Positions 1-13,800 of a stretch of 64,000 bases of DNA are shown piece by piece (position 1 is the stretch's first letter; each line of letters begins with the position of its first letter). Both the position numbers and the translations under genes were made by a program. The notes under the pieces are model-generated. The model was not told the DNA's origin. It searched no databases and was given only the letters and a program-made list of their open reading frames with translations. This stretch comes from Microcebus murinus (Eukaryota; Chordata; Mammalia; Primates; Cheirogaleidae). The DNA lies in contig NC_134115.1 in the NCBI RefSeq assembly GCF_040939455.1, positions 29,104,727 to 29,168,726 on the forward strand, written 5' to 3'.

Positions 1-51
1 TCAGCCTCCCAAAGTGCTGGGGTTATAGGCGTGAGCCACGGTGCCCAGCCT
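1..51 (-). repeat. Alu fragment cut by window edge
   Basis: This is antisense Alu left-arm sequence: cctcccaaagtgctgggg, then gcgtgagccacggtgcccagcc. Only the promoter-side end is in the window. Confidence 0.85.
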
Positions 52-1419
52 CATTGCATTTTTGAGAGGGGATGTGTGAGTACCACGCCTCGTGAGTGGT
101 GGGATGCTGGGAATCTAGAGGCCCACGTTGGTTCTGTCCCAGTATTCGTTCTTTGCTAGTTTACAGAAGATAACCTTGTGCACCATTATATCCGCCTGAC
201 AATACAAAAAGGTTGGGTTCTGAGATTTTGAGCCCCGAGGTGGAGAGACCAGAAGTGCAGGCCCATCCGTGAGGCCTGGGGAACCATGTCCCAGGGCCAG
301 TGCTGGTGTCGTATGGGGCATGGGTGAGGGGACCTTCATCTGCATTCATGTCTAGCCCAGAGGCTCACACTGCTGGCCCACAGACCCAGTCTGTTGTAAG
401 AAGCGTGTTTTGAAGAAGAGATTTTTTTTTTTTTTAGTTTGAATTATTGCCAAATTAAGAAACAGGAAATTCCCACAAAAACCCAGTTTTTCTACAGTTT
501 CTTTAGAGAAACCAACAAAGCTGCCAACTTTGAGCTTACATTTCTGAGTAGGAACGAGATTGCGGCTGCCTCCCCCAAGTTGGGCACGTCCTGTGCATGG
601 CTGCGGGTCCCCACCATGCTTGTCTGTGTCACACTCAGCCTGTTCCCCTCACTTGCGCCGGCTCCGCGCGTCTGTCAGCCCAGCGTCTCCGCTTCCAAGA
701 CCAGGCCAGGGAGGAGCAGTGACCTGCCCATGGTTACCTAGTAGGTAGTTGAATAGAGCTAGGACCTGAACTCCGGTTTCCATTTAACTACCTTTTTTTT
801 TTTTTTATAGTCATCTCTGCTGGAATTTTAGAAATTGGCCATCGCAGAAACCAAGGTAGCTCAGGAAAATGTGTGTAGGAGCTTGCAAAATAATCACATT
901 ATACTAGCAAAAACAAATATGGTGTTTGATGTCTGATGTGAACTGTGGAAATCTTTGTTCTTTTGGGAAGAATAACAGTGAAGAGAAAGTTTTGAGGAAA
1001 AGTAAGTAGGCAAAATAAGCTTTCAAAAGCAACATTGAAAAATGGATATCAAAATTTAACAGAAACGATAAAGCTATTTAAGCTTCTAAAGGTTTACTAT
1101 TTAAATAAAATTATACATATGAAGGAATTTAGTAAAATATATAGCCCTGTATAGATAATCAGACATATATATAGTAAAGTATCATTAAATACACTCTGAA
1201 TAATCTGACTTATTGTCTTGGCATTGAGCAAAAGCTACATAACCAATAAATTAATCTTTGTATTTGTTATCCTCATTATACAGTATCTAGCAAGTGAGAT
1301 CAGAGTATAGAACTGGCAGGTTACTTCCCTAAAACTCTTAGACTAGATACTATCTACCGCCCCAAAAGGAATGAGAATACATTTTTAAGAAACAGATGCC
1401 TGAGCTGATAAAGCATCAA
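52..1419. other. Non-coding, no recognised element
   Basis: Apart from two oligo-T runs (421-435 and 792-806), this stretch is unique sequence with a moderately GC-rich patch at 540-745. The open frames there are short, lack splice context and match no family I know. Confidence 0.5.
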
Positions 1420-1570
1420 CAGGCTGAGCATGAGATTTGGAATCAGATGAATTTGACTCTGAGTTCTGGCTCTTCTACTTAGTTACGTGTAATACTGGTT
1501 ACGTTTTGTAACCCCTCTGTGTTCCAGTTTCCCATATGTAAAATGACAATAATCATATTGAACCAGTAGG
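1420..1570 (+). repeat. MIR SINE relic
   Basis: It retains the MIR pattern: 'gagttctggctcttctactt', then a transport-style stretch ending 'ccagtttcccatatgtaaaatg' in degraded form. This is an old mammalian tRNA-derived SINE. Confidence 0.7.
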
Positions 1571-1599
1571 GTTGGGGTGATCAGTGATAAGAAATGTAC

Positions 1600-1790
1600 A
1601 ATGCAAACATTTACCAAGCATTCATTTGCACATTGCATTCTAGGTCTAGGATGTAGCAGAGATCAAAACCAACAAAAGTCTGTGCCTCGTGGAACTTACT
1701 TAGTATTGAGAAAGACAGACAATGAGATAAATACTTCAAATATATATTATGTTGATCAAAAGTGCTAAGGAGAAAAAAAAAAGCACAGAA
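1600..1790 (-). repeat. L2 LINE 3' relic
   Basis: It is read as the reverse complement of the L2 3' end. The order is 'ccaagcattcat', 'gtctaggatgtagcagag', 'cgtggaacttacttagt', 'gacagacaatgagataaata'. This gives the usual L2 tail in the antisense direction, strongly decayed. Confidence 0.55.
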
Positions 1791-4700
1791 AGGAGATGGG
1801 AAGTGAGTGAGTGGCATGGGCCAACTCCAAACAGCAAACTGTCCTTGCTCTGCCCTCCCAGGATCTCAAGCATGAGTCACACCCTCCACAGCACACACAG
1901 CAAGCCATCCCCCCAAAGTGTCCCATAGAAGCCCATTTTTCTGGGCTGGGACAGCCATCTCTGATCACCAAAAGTTGTCTATAAAGATCACATTCCACCT
2001 GCCAACTCTTTTCCTGGCCACACCAACCTCCTTTAAAGGCTGGGGGTGGGCAGTTAGCTAAGGGCCACAGAACTGGTTTATGACCACTTACTTCCTTTGC
2101 AAGTGCTATAAGTCTCACACTTTTAATTTGGGCCTCAGCTGATACAGGCATTGAAAATATTTCACTTTACATGGTTACATTATTTTTAGCAAAGAGATTA
2201 GTAAAAGTTGTATACGTTATTGCAGATAAAGGTATATCTTTCCTAAATAAGAAATGTTTCATGTTAGGACATAAAGTATTATCTGGGCTTGAGAACCTAT
2301 ATACTGTATGCATGAATATGTATGTGTATGTTCATGGCTGCTTAAAAAATAATGAAATGTAATTATTAACAGAGTAAAGAGAGAAGGCAAGAATAAACCA
2401 TCTCACCCAAATAAATGCATCCATAGTCTACAGCAAATTCTTCCTCTCTTGAAAATGTAGTAAAGGTAAGATATGGTCTAAAAGGATTTTCATTTAAATG
2501 TCTGTGCCACTGATCAATTTAATATTCATTTCTCTTTAGTTCTGGCATTGGGGAATAGTCTTGGTATTGCCCTGATTTTTTTTTTTTTTATTGTACTGTT
2601 GATTTTTTGGGCTCCAGCTTATTTAGAATCAATTTCTAATTTCTCTGGTTGAGGTTCTGTTTTAGGGTCACTTATAAGCGAGGGTCTCTCTCTTGGGAGG
2701 AACGTCCTCAGAATGCAGTGGTGGGGTTAGAGTGTACGCTGTTCCCTGGGCTTGCAGCTTGGGAGGATCCATTTCTAGAAGCAAATTTACGTGACTGGGT
2801 TTAAGAGTCTGGCTGCTTGCCTAGGTTCTACACCATCAGGTTTTGCCACAATTCCCTTGATTCAGACTGACCGAGGGCTAATTGTCCCTAATTTGCAACA
2901 AGCTACACAAGAAACTGTTATTCTACTCAGTGATGTATGTTCTTCCCTTGTAAAAAGCATGGGAACTGCCAATACTCTTCCTCTGCTCTGTGCTCCCATC
3001 TCTGCACAAGTCACAAACTTCTTGTAGGTAAGAGTGACACAGGTGTCCTGGCTCTGCCTCCGGGAGGGGACATTCATGAGGCTCTGATGCCACGCGGGCT
3101 TCTCTGTCGTTTACAAAAATGCTTCTTTCTGTTACCAGCAACATTAGTTTGGCTTCATTGGAGAGCATTAGCCTGGCCGGACTGCTGAAAACACTCATCG
3201 ATAATTTTATAGCCTGGAACACTCTGATTTCTGCTTGTAGACCTAACGAGTGTTTTATAGCTAATTCTCATGAGACTGTTTGTTCAGGGAACATATGGTA
3301 CTAGCCACAGTTTTTGTCTTTTAAAAGTCATCCTCTCACTGCCTCAATTTGTTTTAATCAAAGTAATAACATCATAATAAACCACATGACACAGATGACT
3401 TCTGATGGAAAAGCTACAACCTCCCGCCCCCGGTTCCCGCCTTCAGCTATCCCCTCAGACGATGCTTCTTCCACGATTTCTCTTTTTATCTCTTCTGGTG
3501 ATTCCCTTCATAGCTTTTAATGAATCATGCGATAAAAGATATTTGCAACCAAAGGAAGTGTCTGTTAATTCGCTATGAAGGATATTTACCCCCTTCTACT
3601 CTGCCAACATTTGCCATTTCTACTTAATTTATTTTGTAACTGTGAATAACATGCTTAAATTTCATCAACCACATACCATATATCCTTTAACTTCCCACAT
3701 TATTTCATTTTTGTTCCTGCTTTCCGCTCTTTGTATTAAACACACTTAAAAAAAAAAAAAACCATGCTTTTATCTCTACTTTGTCATGGCTGTTAAGATT
3801 TATATTCTACCTTGCAATTATAACAAAATTTTTCCGTTGTCCACAGATTGGCTCTGAAATTAGAAAATTGATACATAGGGTTTACATTATTATGACCATG
3901 AAAATATTATTTACTAAATGGCCAACGGTGAGTTGGGGTTATTTTTCCCTCTCTGGGTTCAAAGTCATGAATCCTGGGTCATGCAAAGACAAATGTTGCC
4001 AACATCAAGGTTAAATGGAGTCTTTTTAATTTTATTTCCCTACTTTTGCTTAAATTCATGCCACATTTTAGGTTGCTTCAGGTTAGGAGGTTTTTGCCCT
4101 TTAGAAACTGACCGATTGCCATGTGGGGGAAAAAGCCCCAGAGAACATCCAGGTGAGGGCGGAAGGCCAGGTACAAGCCCTGCTTCTCTGATTATTAGTT
4201 ATTACTCTGGGCAAGTCATGAGCTCCTGCCTCGCCTGGAAATGGGAACGATACCTCCTGTGCAGCCCACCTCACGGGGCCATCGACAGGATCAAGTTGGG
4301 AACTGTGAGAGATAGAAAGGCCAACAGAGGGTAAAGCTCTCCTGCATAAATGAACAGGAGTGTCACCGTGACTCTGTTCCCAGGGGGCTTTGATGAGGTC
4401 TGTTTGCACAGACAGATTTATCGCAGACCTTGGAAAGAATTCCTTTTCTGCTATTTTAAGTTTAGCTACCGGAACATTAACTGATAACAAATGTAGACAG
4501 GAAAGCTCTACTTGCAGAGAAAACTCAATCAATGCAGCCTGCTCTCACTTAATGGCTGCAAAGAGGCGTTTAGTCCTAGAGCCTCGTTCTGCTTCAGGGC
4601 AAGCCCATTCCGGCGTTACTGATGCGCTTCTGAAGGCCTGGGCAAAGCAATACCTTGCGCCCTGCTAGAAGCAGCTCACCTTTGGTTGGGGTGGGTGGCG

Positions 4701-5450
4701 GGTGGAGGGTGCTACAGGGCGTGGAAACTCCCAGGCACTGGCACGAGAGTCCCTGTTTGCAGCCTGGATATAGTGTGAGCCTGCAGCCAGCTCACAGCCC
4801 CGCCATGACGGAGCACCCCCTTCATGCTGAGCTGCTTGGCTGAGTGTGTGGGCGAGTCTACAGGGCTCCCCAGCATGGACCCAGACGAACGGAAAGTCCT
4901 CGACCATGGTCACTGCGCCCACGCTACTCAGCCCCCGCCGCCAAACAGGAGGCTTTCAGAGAGATCTGCTTTTTTCTGCCTTTTCTCCTGTTCAGCCCTG
5001 AGCATGGCTGTTGCTCTTCCCCGCTCTCCCACTTTTGCTATTTTTAGACGAGGAGACTGCCTGTTTCTAAGGCGAGCAGAGCAGCAGGCTCTCCCTTTGG
5101 AATCGACTGATGGCTGCCTCCCCCCAGCCCTCGCCCCCCACCCTGCCAGTGAACGCCTGAGGTACGAAGCCTTCTGCAGCACAGCACAGAGAGCAACGCT
5201 TTGAACTCACAGGCAAAAAGAGAACCAAACCGTGTGTTTCCAGGTATATTAGTTCTGGGCATGGGAATCCATGGGGGCTCAGAGAGCTCCTGCCACTAGC
5301 AGCCGCAGAGACAAGCAGAAGGCTTTGAGGGGAGTGAATGAATGGGTGGTGGCTGGAAGGAGAAACCTTTTCAAAAGGAAACCCTCATCCAAATTCGGGG
5401 AGCTTTTCCATCATATATGTCTATGAGGTTTATTTTTCTTTCCAACACCA
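1791..5450. other. Non-coding, mostly unique sequence
   Basis: I recognise no gene or repeat here beyond oligo-T/A runs at 2577-2590 and 3747-3761. The part from about 4090 to 5210 is more GC-rich than its surroundings and has several overlapping open frames on both strands. None has a recognisable domain or a convincing splice pair. The stretch 4380-4580 is low in repeats and could be a conserved non-coding element, but that is only an impression. Confidence 0.45.
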
Positions 5451-5500
5451 CACCCCAACACACACACACATACACACAGGTTTAAAACAAGTAGTCATTG

Positions 5501-5786
5501 CTGGGCACACAGTAGCTCATGCCTGTAATCCCAGCACTTCTGGAGGCCAAGGCAAGAGGATCATTTGAGGCCAGGAGTTCAAGAACAGCACGGGCAACAG
5601 AGATCCGGTCTCTACAAAAGATAAAAAAATTAGCTGAATGTGGTAGTGTACGCCTGTAGTCCCAGCTACTAGGGAGGCTGAGGAAGGAGGACCACTTGAG
5701 CCCAGGAATTTGAGGTTTCAGACTGGGTGACAGAGCGAGATTCTGTCTCTTAAAAAAAAGAAAAGAAAAGAAAAGAAAAGAAAAAA
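5501..5786 (+). repeat. Alu, older type, (AAAAG)n tail
   Basis: This is a full dimeric Alu-like unit ('ctgggcacacagtagctcat' to 'gattctgtctctt') without the lemur-type linker insert. The tail has become (AAAAG)n from 5753. The possible target duplications are gtagtcattg at 5491 and gcagtcatcg at 5791, with 8 of 10 bases matching. It looks older than the other Alus in the window. A short (CA)n run precedes it at 5459-5478. Confidence 0.85.
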
Positions 5787-5814
5787 GCTAGCAGTCATCG
5801 TTGACTGTGATGTT

Positions 5815-5990
5815 TGTGCTGTGATGATTGTATTACATTATTTAATTTAATCATTAACGATAACCTTGTTAGGCTGGGTCTCTTGCTATTATTTTATATA
5901 CTTCAGCATTAAGACTAACTTGTCTAACCACAGGTGGCAAACTGGATTTGAACCCAGGCCTGACTCTGAAGCAATACCGGGTCCTACACA
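5815..5990 (-). repeat. MIR SINE relic
   Basis: It is the reverse complement of MIR, with the end 'ggatttgaacccaggcctga' and the preceding 'taaccacaggtggcaaa' matching the tRNA-like 5' part. Confidence 0.6.
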
Positions 5991-6059
5991 GATTGCCTCA
6001 AGCCTTCCAACCACTGTGGAGAATTAGTGCTTTCCTGTGTTTCTAAGATAACCCCGGTA

Positions 6060-6475
6060 ACAACAGTTCAAATATTAAAGAGAAAAAAGAAAGATAACAG
6101 ATCCATTCCTGAATCACAAATCTGTTACTATAGACAAGTTGATTTTACTCAACTTAATAAAAAAGCAGAAATAGATGTTAAAGAACAAAAGAACCTTTGA
6201 CACCCCCATCTCATACCATACACAAAAGTTAATTTGAAATGGAACTCAAAATGTGAAAGTTAAACCTACAAGGCTTCCAGAAAAAAACAAAGAACATCTC
6301 CATGACCTTGGGGTCATGTCTAGGAAGGGGTGAAGGGAAGTTTCTTGTGGGATGAGAGAATGTCCTTTGTCTTGGTCTGGGTGGTAGGTTCTTATGGACA
6401 CATTTGCCAAACTTTATGTAGCTATACACTTAAGATTTCTGCATTTTACAATGTATAAATTATACTTTAATAATG
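6060..6475 (+). repeat. Old L1 LINE fragments
   Basis: Positions 6175-6330 resemble the late ORF2 region of old L1 ('cccccatctcataccataca', 'ttaaacctacaaggcttcc'). Positions 6370-6475 resemble an L1M 3' end ('ctatacacttaagatttctg', 'taaattatactttaataa'). The coding sense is destroyed. Confidence 0.6.
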
Positions 6476-6529
6476 AACTGTCAGCATAATAAGCAGTATC
6501 TGCTTTTCTACCTATAAAACTCTCAGTCA

Positions 6530-6625
6530 CTCATTCAAATGAATACTGTGTGCCAACTTCATTCCAGGTGCTATACTCAAAGCGAAAGATAAGTTAGTAC
6601 ATAGTTCAGATGTGGTCAGGTCATT
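6530..6625 (-). repeat. L2 LINE 3' relic
   Basis: It has the antisense L2 tail pattern: 'aatactgtgtgcca', 'cattccaggtgctatac'. It is short and decayed. Confidence 0.45.
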
Positions 6626-6644
6626 AACTTGGGAAGCTTTCAAA

Positions 6645-7440
<796 letters not shown>

Positions 7441-8431
7441 AAAACCCCCTAAAAACCCCCAAAAGGGAGACAGATAATAAATGTTAAAAGAAGCAAATTA
7501 TTACATATATGATTATTATAAAATATGTAAATGCAAAAAAAATACCTCACCAAAACAACAACAATAAACCAAAATAGAAACCTTGATAACCTTGATAATC
7601 AAAGTCATTTCTTCTGGGCTTCACAATACTGAATGGCTTCTGCTTTCTTGGAAAATGCGTTTTACTGTTCATATTTTGCAAAGTCTAACATCAGAACTAG
7701 TTCCCTTCCTAGAGCTCACATGCATGGAGTTGAGAGATAATATATTTAAGCAGATCCCAGATGTGAGGCTTAGGGGGATTTAAACAGCTGCAGTATGTGC
7801 AGTTCACACAACATGCCCAGACAGACGACACGCACCGAAGACAGGGTTGATGGTGCCCGCCAGCTAGAGAAAAGCACCACAAAGCAATAGGAATTGGGAC
7901 CTTTAAATCACAAGGGCCTTCATGACCCGGAGGATCAGTATGATATGCAGAAGGATAAACTAAAACAAGAGACAGGGTAGCTGAGATCTGGTACCCATTT
8001 GGCACCAAGTAGCTGTGGGCTGCATGTGGGTAAGACGTTTTATCTTCCTTTAGTCCACTGTCCCTCCTCTGTGAAAATCAGGCATCTGGATTTGATGAGG
8101 TCTTTCCAGCTTTCTAAAGTTTTGATTCTTGGCCTTAGCTGGTCGTCTCTCAACCACAGCTTGAGATCAGAGTGGCATATCAGAAATATTGTACGCTGAA
8201 TTGGAAATGCCTTTTGCTGTGCAAGCTAACGGAACCAATAAGGATTTAAGATACAGTGAACGGGAACTAATTCCCAGTCCAAGCACCATTATCCCTCTAG
8301 ACTGCACCTCAATGACATAATTCCATGCATGGTGGTTTGCAGCCAGATACTCTGCAATCTCTATATTTGCTGCTATCGGGATTGAAAACAAACACAAACG
8401 AGCCAGAAACACAAAGCTTTATTCAGAGGGA
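7441..8431. other. Non-coding, no recognised element
   Basis: This is unique sequence with short A/C-rich runs near 7440. No supported gene, RNA or repeat was found. Confidence 0.4.
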
Positions 8432-8880
8432 CGATGTTATGGGTTGAATTGGTTCCTCCTAGAATCCTTACACTGAAGTCCTAACTTCGGGTATGACCTT
8501 ATTTGGGAATAAGGTTGTTGCAGATATCATCAGTTAAGAAGAGATCTTACTGGAATAGGGTGGGCCCTGCTTTAATATGACTGGTGCTCTTATAAAAAGG
8601 GGAAATTTGGACAGAGAGAGAAACATGCACACAAGGAGAACTCCACATGAAGAAAAAGGTAGAGACCTGCAAGCTAAGGAATGCCAAAGATTGCCAGCAC
8701 ACCCCCAGAGCCCAGGAGAGAGGCATGGCACAGATCTCCCTCACAGCCCTCAGAAGGAACCAACCTTGCCGACACTTTGATATGGGATTTCTGGCCTCTG
8801 GAACTGTGAGGCAAATTTCTGTTGTTTAAGCCATGCAGTTTGCGGTACTTTACAACGGCAGCCTAGCAAACCAATACTGG
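8432..8880 (+). mobile_element. MLT1-type solo LTR (ERVL-MaLR)
   Basis: It starts tgttatgggttgaatt and continues with landmarks of MaLR LTRs: 'gaccttatttgggaataagg', 'atgactggtgctcttata', 'ggcctctggaactgtgaggc', 'tgttgtttaagcca', and ends near 'cctagcaaaccaatac'. It is an LTR only, with no internal retroviral coding region. It is old and decayed. The subfamily was not determined. Confidence 0.8.
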
Positions 8881-9038
8881 TGGTATAGATGCTTGCAGGA
8901 TGACTTGGCCTTGCAAACAGGCTGATTCACTAACTTCCCCTTTCTTTCCTTAGCCTGTAACACCACTTAGGGGGAAAGAATGTCTCACTAGCATGCATTC
9001 ATAAATTTAAAAAAATGTTAAACTTCAGAAAATGTATA

Positions 9039-9107
9039 TATATATATATATAAAATATATATAATGTGTATACATATACATATATATATACACAGACACA
9101 CACACAT
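9039..9107. repeat. (TA)n / (CA)n simple repeat
   Basis: This is an alternating TA tract with imperfect TGTATA interruptions, ending in cacagacacacacaca. Confidence 0.9.
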
Positions 9108-9184
9108 TTTTTAGGACCCTGCAAAAAATTATAATTCCTATTCTTTGCTAAACATTATATTTTCTGTCTTTAAAAAGTGAGGCC

Positions 9185-9250
9185 CTTCTTCAGTAAAACC
9201 CAACAAACATCTGTTGAGCCTTTATTATTGGCCAGGCATCTTTAGATAGC
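9185..9250 (-). repeat. L2 LINE tail fragment
   Basis: It is an antisense L2 tail: 'caacaaacatctgttgagcc', 'ttggccaggcatc'. Confidence 0.45.
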
Positions 9251-9942
9251 GCTTGTGCCTTAGCTTTCAGACTTTACTCGGGTTCTCACCATATCAATGT
9301 GCTAAAAGTTGAAATGATCACCCTCAGCATCTAAATGGTGTCATTTAGTTGAAATCCAAATTACCACTAAGTCTGCAGAAGCTGCTGGAAAAAATAATAA
9401 GAAAACAGATTAGAAAAGTAGCTTTGCTTCCACAGATGTACACTGTAATTATAACTGTTCAGAGCTATTGGAAAATCATAAGCAGAATTGATTTTTAGTG
9501 TGCTTGCTAGCTTCAAAGAGGTACGGAATGACAGGGAGGTTTCTCATACGTGGCTAGGCCAACACCAAGCTAATTATGAGCTCTGACTTGAATACTCAGA
9601 AAATGTCACAGAAATTACTGGTCTCTGCTGTACAGATCAACACCCAGTCCCAAGTCATTAGGAACACAAGCAGTTCAGAGATAGATAAACTGGGTAGGGC
9701 CCCAGTGGGCAAGGAAAGGGAGGCACATGCCTGGGTACCTCTATGGCTGAGATGATCTGGGAGGTCTATGGTTTGGGGGCCTTAGAGGAGAACTGACACT
9801 TATTCTTGTTTCTGAGTCATGGTTCAGTTTTAATGGTCTCGGGTAGTGGCCCTTTTATATACCAAAACCCTTCCTGTAAGTTAAGGATCAAAGATAGTCA
9901 TGCTAGAGTCAGAGATGGGTACAGTCCAATTGCTTAAATAGT
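9251..9942. other. Non-coding, no recognised element
   Basis: This is unique sequence. I see no gene or recognisable repeat. Confidence 0.4.
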
Positions 9943-10424
<482 letters not shown>

Positions 10425-10989
10425 AGTGTCTGTAAGGCTGTCGTTCCAGCTCAGCAGGAGGGCTCTGAATATCACTGAGGTCAGACGTGGAACCATCTAC
10501 CACATCACACTCAATAAATTCTATCTTCTGGAAAGCACACATCAGTAAACTAATAAACTATTAGTTGCTTTGTTAAAAACCATAAACACGCTGCCCATTA
10601 TTTTACATTGTTCATATACCTTACTAATTGTTATGTGTTAATGTGCTGAGCAATCTGTAAATATAAACAGTAATGTTTAAAAGCTGTCATTGAAATTATA
10701 CCCTTTTCCTGTGTATTCTTACCTACTCCCGCAAAGTCTAAATTATCCATTCTCAGAGTCTGATTTAAGCTCTAGCTATTCTGGAGAATGTTTATATTCA
10801 TATGTGGGTCTAAATCCTATGTGCATGAAATTTCTTAATGGCTATTTATAAAAATACTCTCAAAACATTTACCATTTAGGTTCCTCTACAGCATTTCCTT
10901 AGCTGAAGTTGCTATATTACGTCTGAGCTGATTTAGGAGTAGGCCCTGCAAAGCTTTGGTTCTCACCTCATGCTTTCTAATCAGTGTTA
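10425..10989. other. Non-coding, no recognised element
   Basis: This is AT-rich unique sequence with nothing supported. Confidence 0.4.
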
Positions 10990-11300
10990 CTTAGCTGGGA
11001 CCTGGGCAGTTATTCCATCTCTCTGAATTTTTCTTCATCCATAGAATGGTGATACAAATCACCTTCCATATTTACCACAGGGTTGATGGAAATGATTACA
11101 TGTGCAAGCATCTACCATGCTCCTTGTCCTTGGAAAGTATCCGGCAAATGTCCTCTATTCATGCTGGGAGGTACCTAAATTTACCCTCCTTACTGTCTCC
11201 TTGTCTCTGAAAATATGAGTATTTGTGAGGATTCAATCAGGTTGACTCTTATAAAGGCTGCCACTTTTGTTCAGTATATTTTAGCTGTTATTAGTATTAT
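10990..11300 (+). repeat. MIR SINE relic
   Basis: It has the MIR order 'gacctgggcagttattc', 'catctctctgaattttt', 'catagaatggtgatac', 'acagggttgatggaaatg'. The later part, to about 11300, is weaker. Confidence 0.6.
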
Positions 11301-11809
11301 CATTGAGAATAGTTATATAAAGAAACAGATATTTTATAGACTTGAGTGGCTCAAAAGGAATGGCATACTGGCAAACATTTAACAACCAGCATTTTAGTGG
11401 GAAAAAAACCCTCGTACATATATATGTGTATGTAAAGGTTTTTAAAAATAAATTTTACTAACAAAGAATGTGTAACACTCAATTTACAAATAATAAAATG
11501 AACAATAATTTTAAATTCCATATAACCAATTGATTATCATAGAATGTGTTTGTTAAGTTTTTACAGAATTTTTGCATCTTTAGCCAATTTATGATTGCAA
11601 TTGGTGAATGGTGTAGTTCCAATATGATGTTGGTTGATAGTTTCCTTTACATTAATAGAACAAAAATAAATAAAGGCATTTGTCAAAACTTCACTCATTT
11701 GTCAATGGTATGAGGGACTTCTTTGTCAAAGGGGCAAATCATTTTCGAACACTGGAAGATTCTTTCCGCAAAGATATGTATGTTCTATAGACAATGTGAT
11801 GGCTATAGG
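11301..11809. other. Non-coding, AT-rich
   Basis: No gene is present. Parts of 11395-11540 look like an old AT-rich LINE tail, but I cannot assign it. Confidence 0.35.
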
Positions 11810-11819
11810 TACAATGTAC

Positions 11820-12150
11820 TTTTTTTGAGACAGAGTCTTACTCTGTTGCCTGGGCTAGAGTGCCATGGCATCAGCCTAGCTCACAGCAACCTCAAACTCC
11901 TGGGCTCAAGCCATCCTTCTGCCTCAGCCTCCTGACTAGCTGGGACTACAGGCATGTGCCACCATGGCTGGCAAATTTTTTCTATATATATGTATTTTTT
12001 AGTTGGCCAATTAATTTCTTTCTATTTATAGTAGAGACGGGGTAGAAAGCTCTTGCTTAGGCTGGTTTCGAACTCCCAACCTTGAGCTATCCGCCTGCCT
12101 CGGCCTCCCAGAGTGCTAAGATTACAGGTGTTAGCCACTGTGCCTGGCCA
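11820..12150 (-). repeat. Lemur-type Alu, first of a same-site pair
   Basis: This is a complete antisense Alu from oligo-T to 'gccactgtgcctggcca', with the lemur linker in reverse (ttggccaattaatttctttc). It is preceded by the target copy tacaatgtac at 11810-11819 and followed by tacaatgcac at 12152. Confidence 0.95.
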
Positions 12151-12162
12151 GTACAATGCACA

Positions 12163-12480
12163 TTTTTTTTTTTTTTTGTGACAGAGTCCCGCTTTGTTGC
12201 CCAGGCTAGAGTGAGTGCCGTGGCGCCAGCCTAGCTCACAGCAACCTCAAACTCCTGGGCTCAAGCAATCCTGCTGCCTCAGCCTCCTGAGTAGCTGGGA
12301 CACCATGCCTGGCTAATTTTTTCTATATATATTAGTTGGCCAATTAATTTCTTTCTATTTTTAGTAGAGACGGGGTCTCGCTCTTGCTCAGGCTGGTTTC
12401 GAACTCCTGACCTCGAGCAATCCGCCCACCTCGGCCTCCCAGAGTGCTAGGATTACAGGTGTGAGCCACCGCGCCTGGCC
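12163..12480 (-). repeat. Lemur-type Alu, second of a same-site pair
   Basis: This is an antisense Alu with a 15-T head and lemur linker. It ends 'ccaccgcgcctggcc' and is directly followed by a third copy of the target, tacaatgcac, at 12481-12490. There is a small deletion in the right arm ('gctgggacaccatgcctggc'). Confidence 0.95.
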
Positions 12481-12490
12481 TACAATGCAC

Positions 12491-13655
12491 TTTTAAGTTT
12501 AAAAAATAATCAACAAAACAATAAATCTAGCCCTGACTTATATAGTACTTGTCAATTGCTATGGAATAAATACTTCTACTTTAATCTATCCAGGTGATAT
12601 CACTGAATGCTGGGAAGAACTGCCTAGTAGCTCACCATTTTATAGTATTTCCACTATGCAGATAAATATATACAAATAATCTGAACAGCATAGATAATAG
12701 CAGGTATGTCGCACAGTAATTAGGAAGAGATCAACTTTGAGTGTTACTTTTTAAGAAATATAATTCATTTAATTGCAAGTTTATGTAATTTGATTGTTAA
12801 TAACGGCTGTGCTCAGCAACTGGCTTGGAAAATTTGATGGTTGACTCAAACAAGCCAGAAGGAGCTGGCTCCGGCAGACCACTGCGTGAAGGTGAGAGGT
12901 AAACATTAGGAGTCAATTTTATCGTAATCTATTGAAGTTGCTGCTTCCATTAGAATCGTTATGGCTGCTGGCAAATGTTGCAGCAGTGGCTATTGGTCAG
13001 GGAACCAACCACAGGTCCTCGTGGGACTCCAGAATGATCGAAAGGGTCACTCAGATCCACGCTTTCGTATGTAATTTCTTAAATCAATAGACGTTAAAAA
13101 CACAATTAAATGAACATCTTGATTTTTAAAAGTCACAGCCCACTTTTCTCAGTTTTAAAAAATTGAAAACTGAAAAAGGGTACACAGCTCCATGTGTGGA
13201 ATACAATATATTAATACGTTGAGGGACTAAAGTTCACAACATTTGGATTCAAAAAAGGTTCTTCTATCTTGGTATTAATGATCCACTTTGTCTTACCAAC
13301 ACTTTTCTTCACATTGTGGGCAAGATTATCTCAGATGATTCCACTCTACACAATATTGCTTCTGTAGAGGACAATTTCCTACTAATTGCCAGGAACAAGC
13401 AAACCCCTGCGGTAATCATCAAAGCTTAGGCCAGTCCTGCTACAAGTACATAATGAATAAGCATCTAAAAGACTTGGCATAGTGCCTGGCCTTGACAACG
13501 TGTAATTAACCCTAGCTATAATTCTACATGGAACAGTGTTTCAGTGAAAAACAATTTAAGGAAAAACAAATGTTCATTTAAGCAATTTTAGACTTCATCA
13601 GTCACTGATTTTGGAATGTTGCCATAATCCCTTATAATATATAAGAAACAGATCA
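12491..13655. other. Non-coding, repeat-free
   Basis: No gene or repeat was recognised. The stretch 12790-13080 is less AT-rich and looks like the kind of sequence that is often conserved, but I cannot test this. Confidence 0.4.
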
Positions 13656-13659
13656 ATGG

Positions 13660-13800
13660 AAAGGTCACTGGATTCAGAGTTGAAGGACTTGATTCTGCTA
13701 CTACCTATCTGCGTGTTGTTAAATAAGTAATGACCCCTCTGTGCACCTCAGCTTCCTAATTCTTAAAGTAAGGGTGTTGGGCTCAATAATTGTTGGTGTT
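13660..13800 (+). repeat. MIR SINE relic
   Basis: It has the MIR order 'tggattcagagttgaaggac', 'attctgctactacctatctg', 'gcacctcagcttcctaattc'. Confidence 0.65.

Noticed and set aside
4101..4532. 143-codon open frame on the minus strand and overlapping + frames
   Set aside because: No domain, no splice partners and conflicting frames on both strands in a GC-richer patch; length is explained by composition.
8577..8829. Open frames of about 60-67 codons within the MaLR LTR
   Set aside because: They lie wholly in LTR sequence, which is non-coding in these elements.
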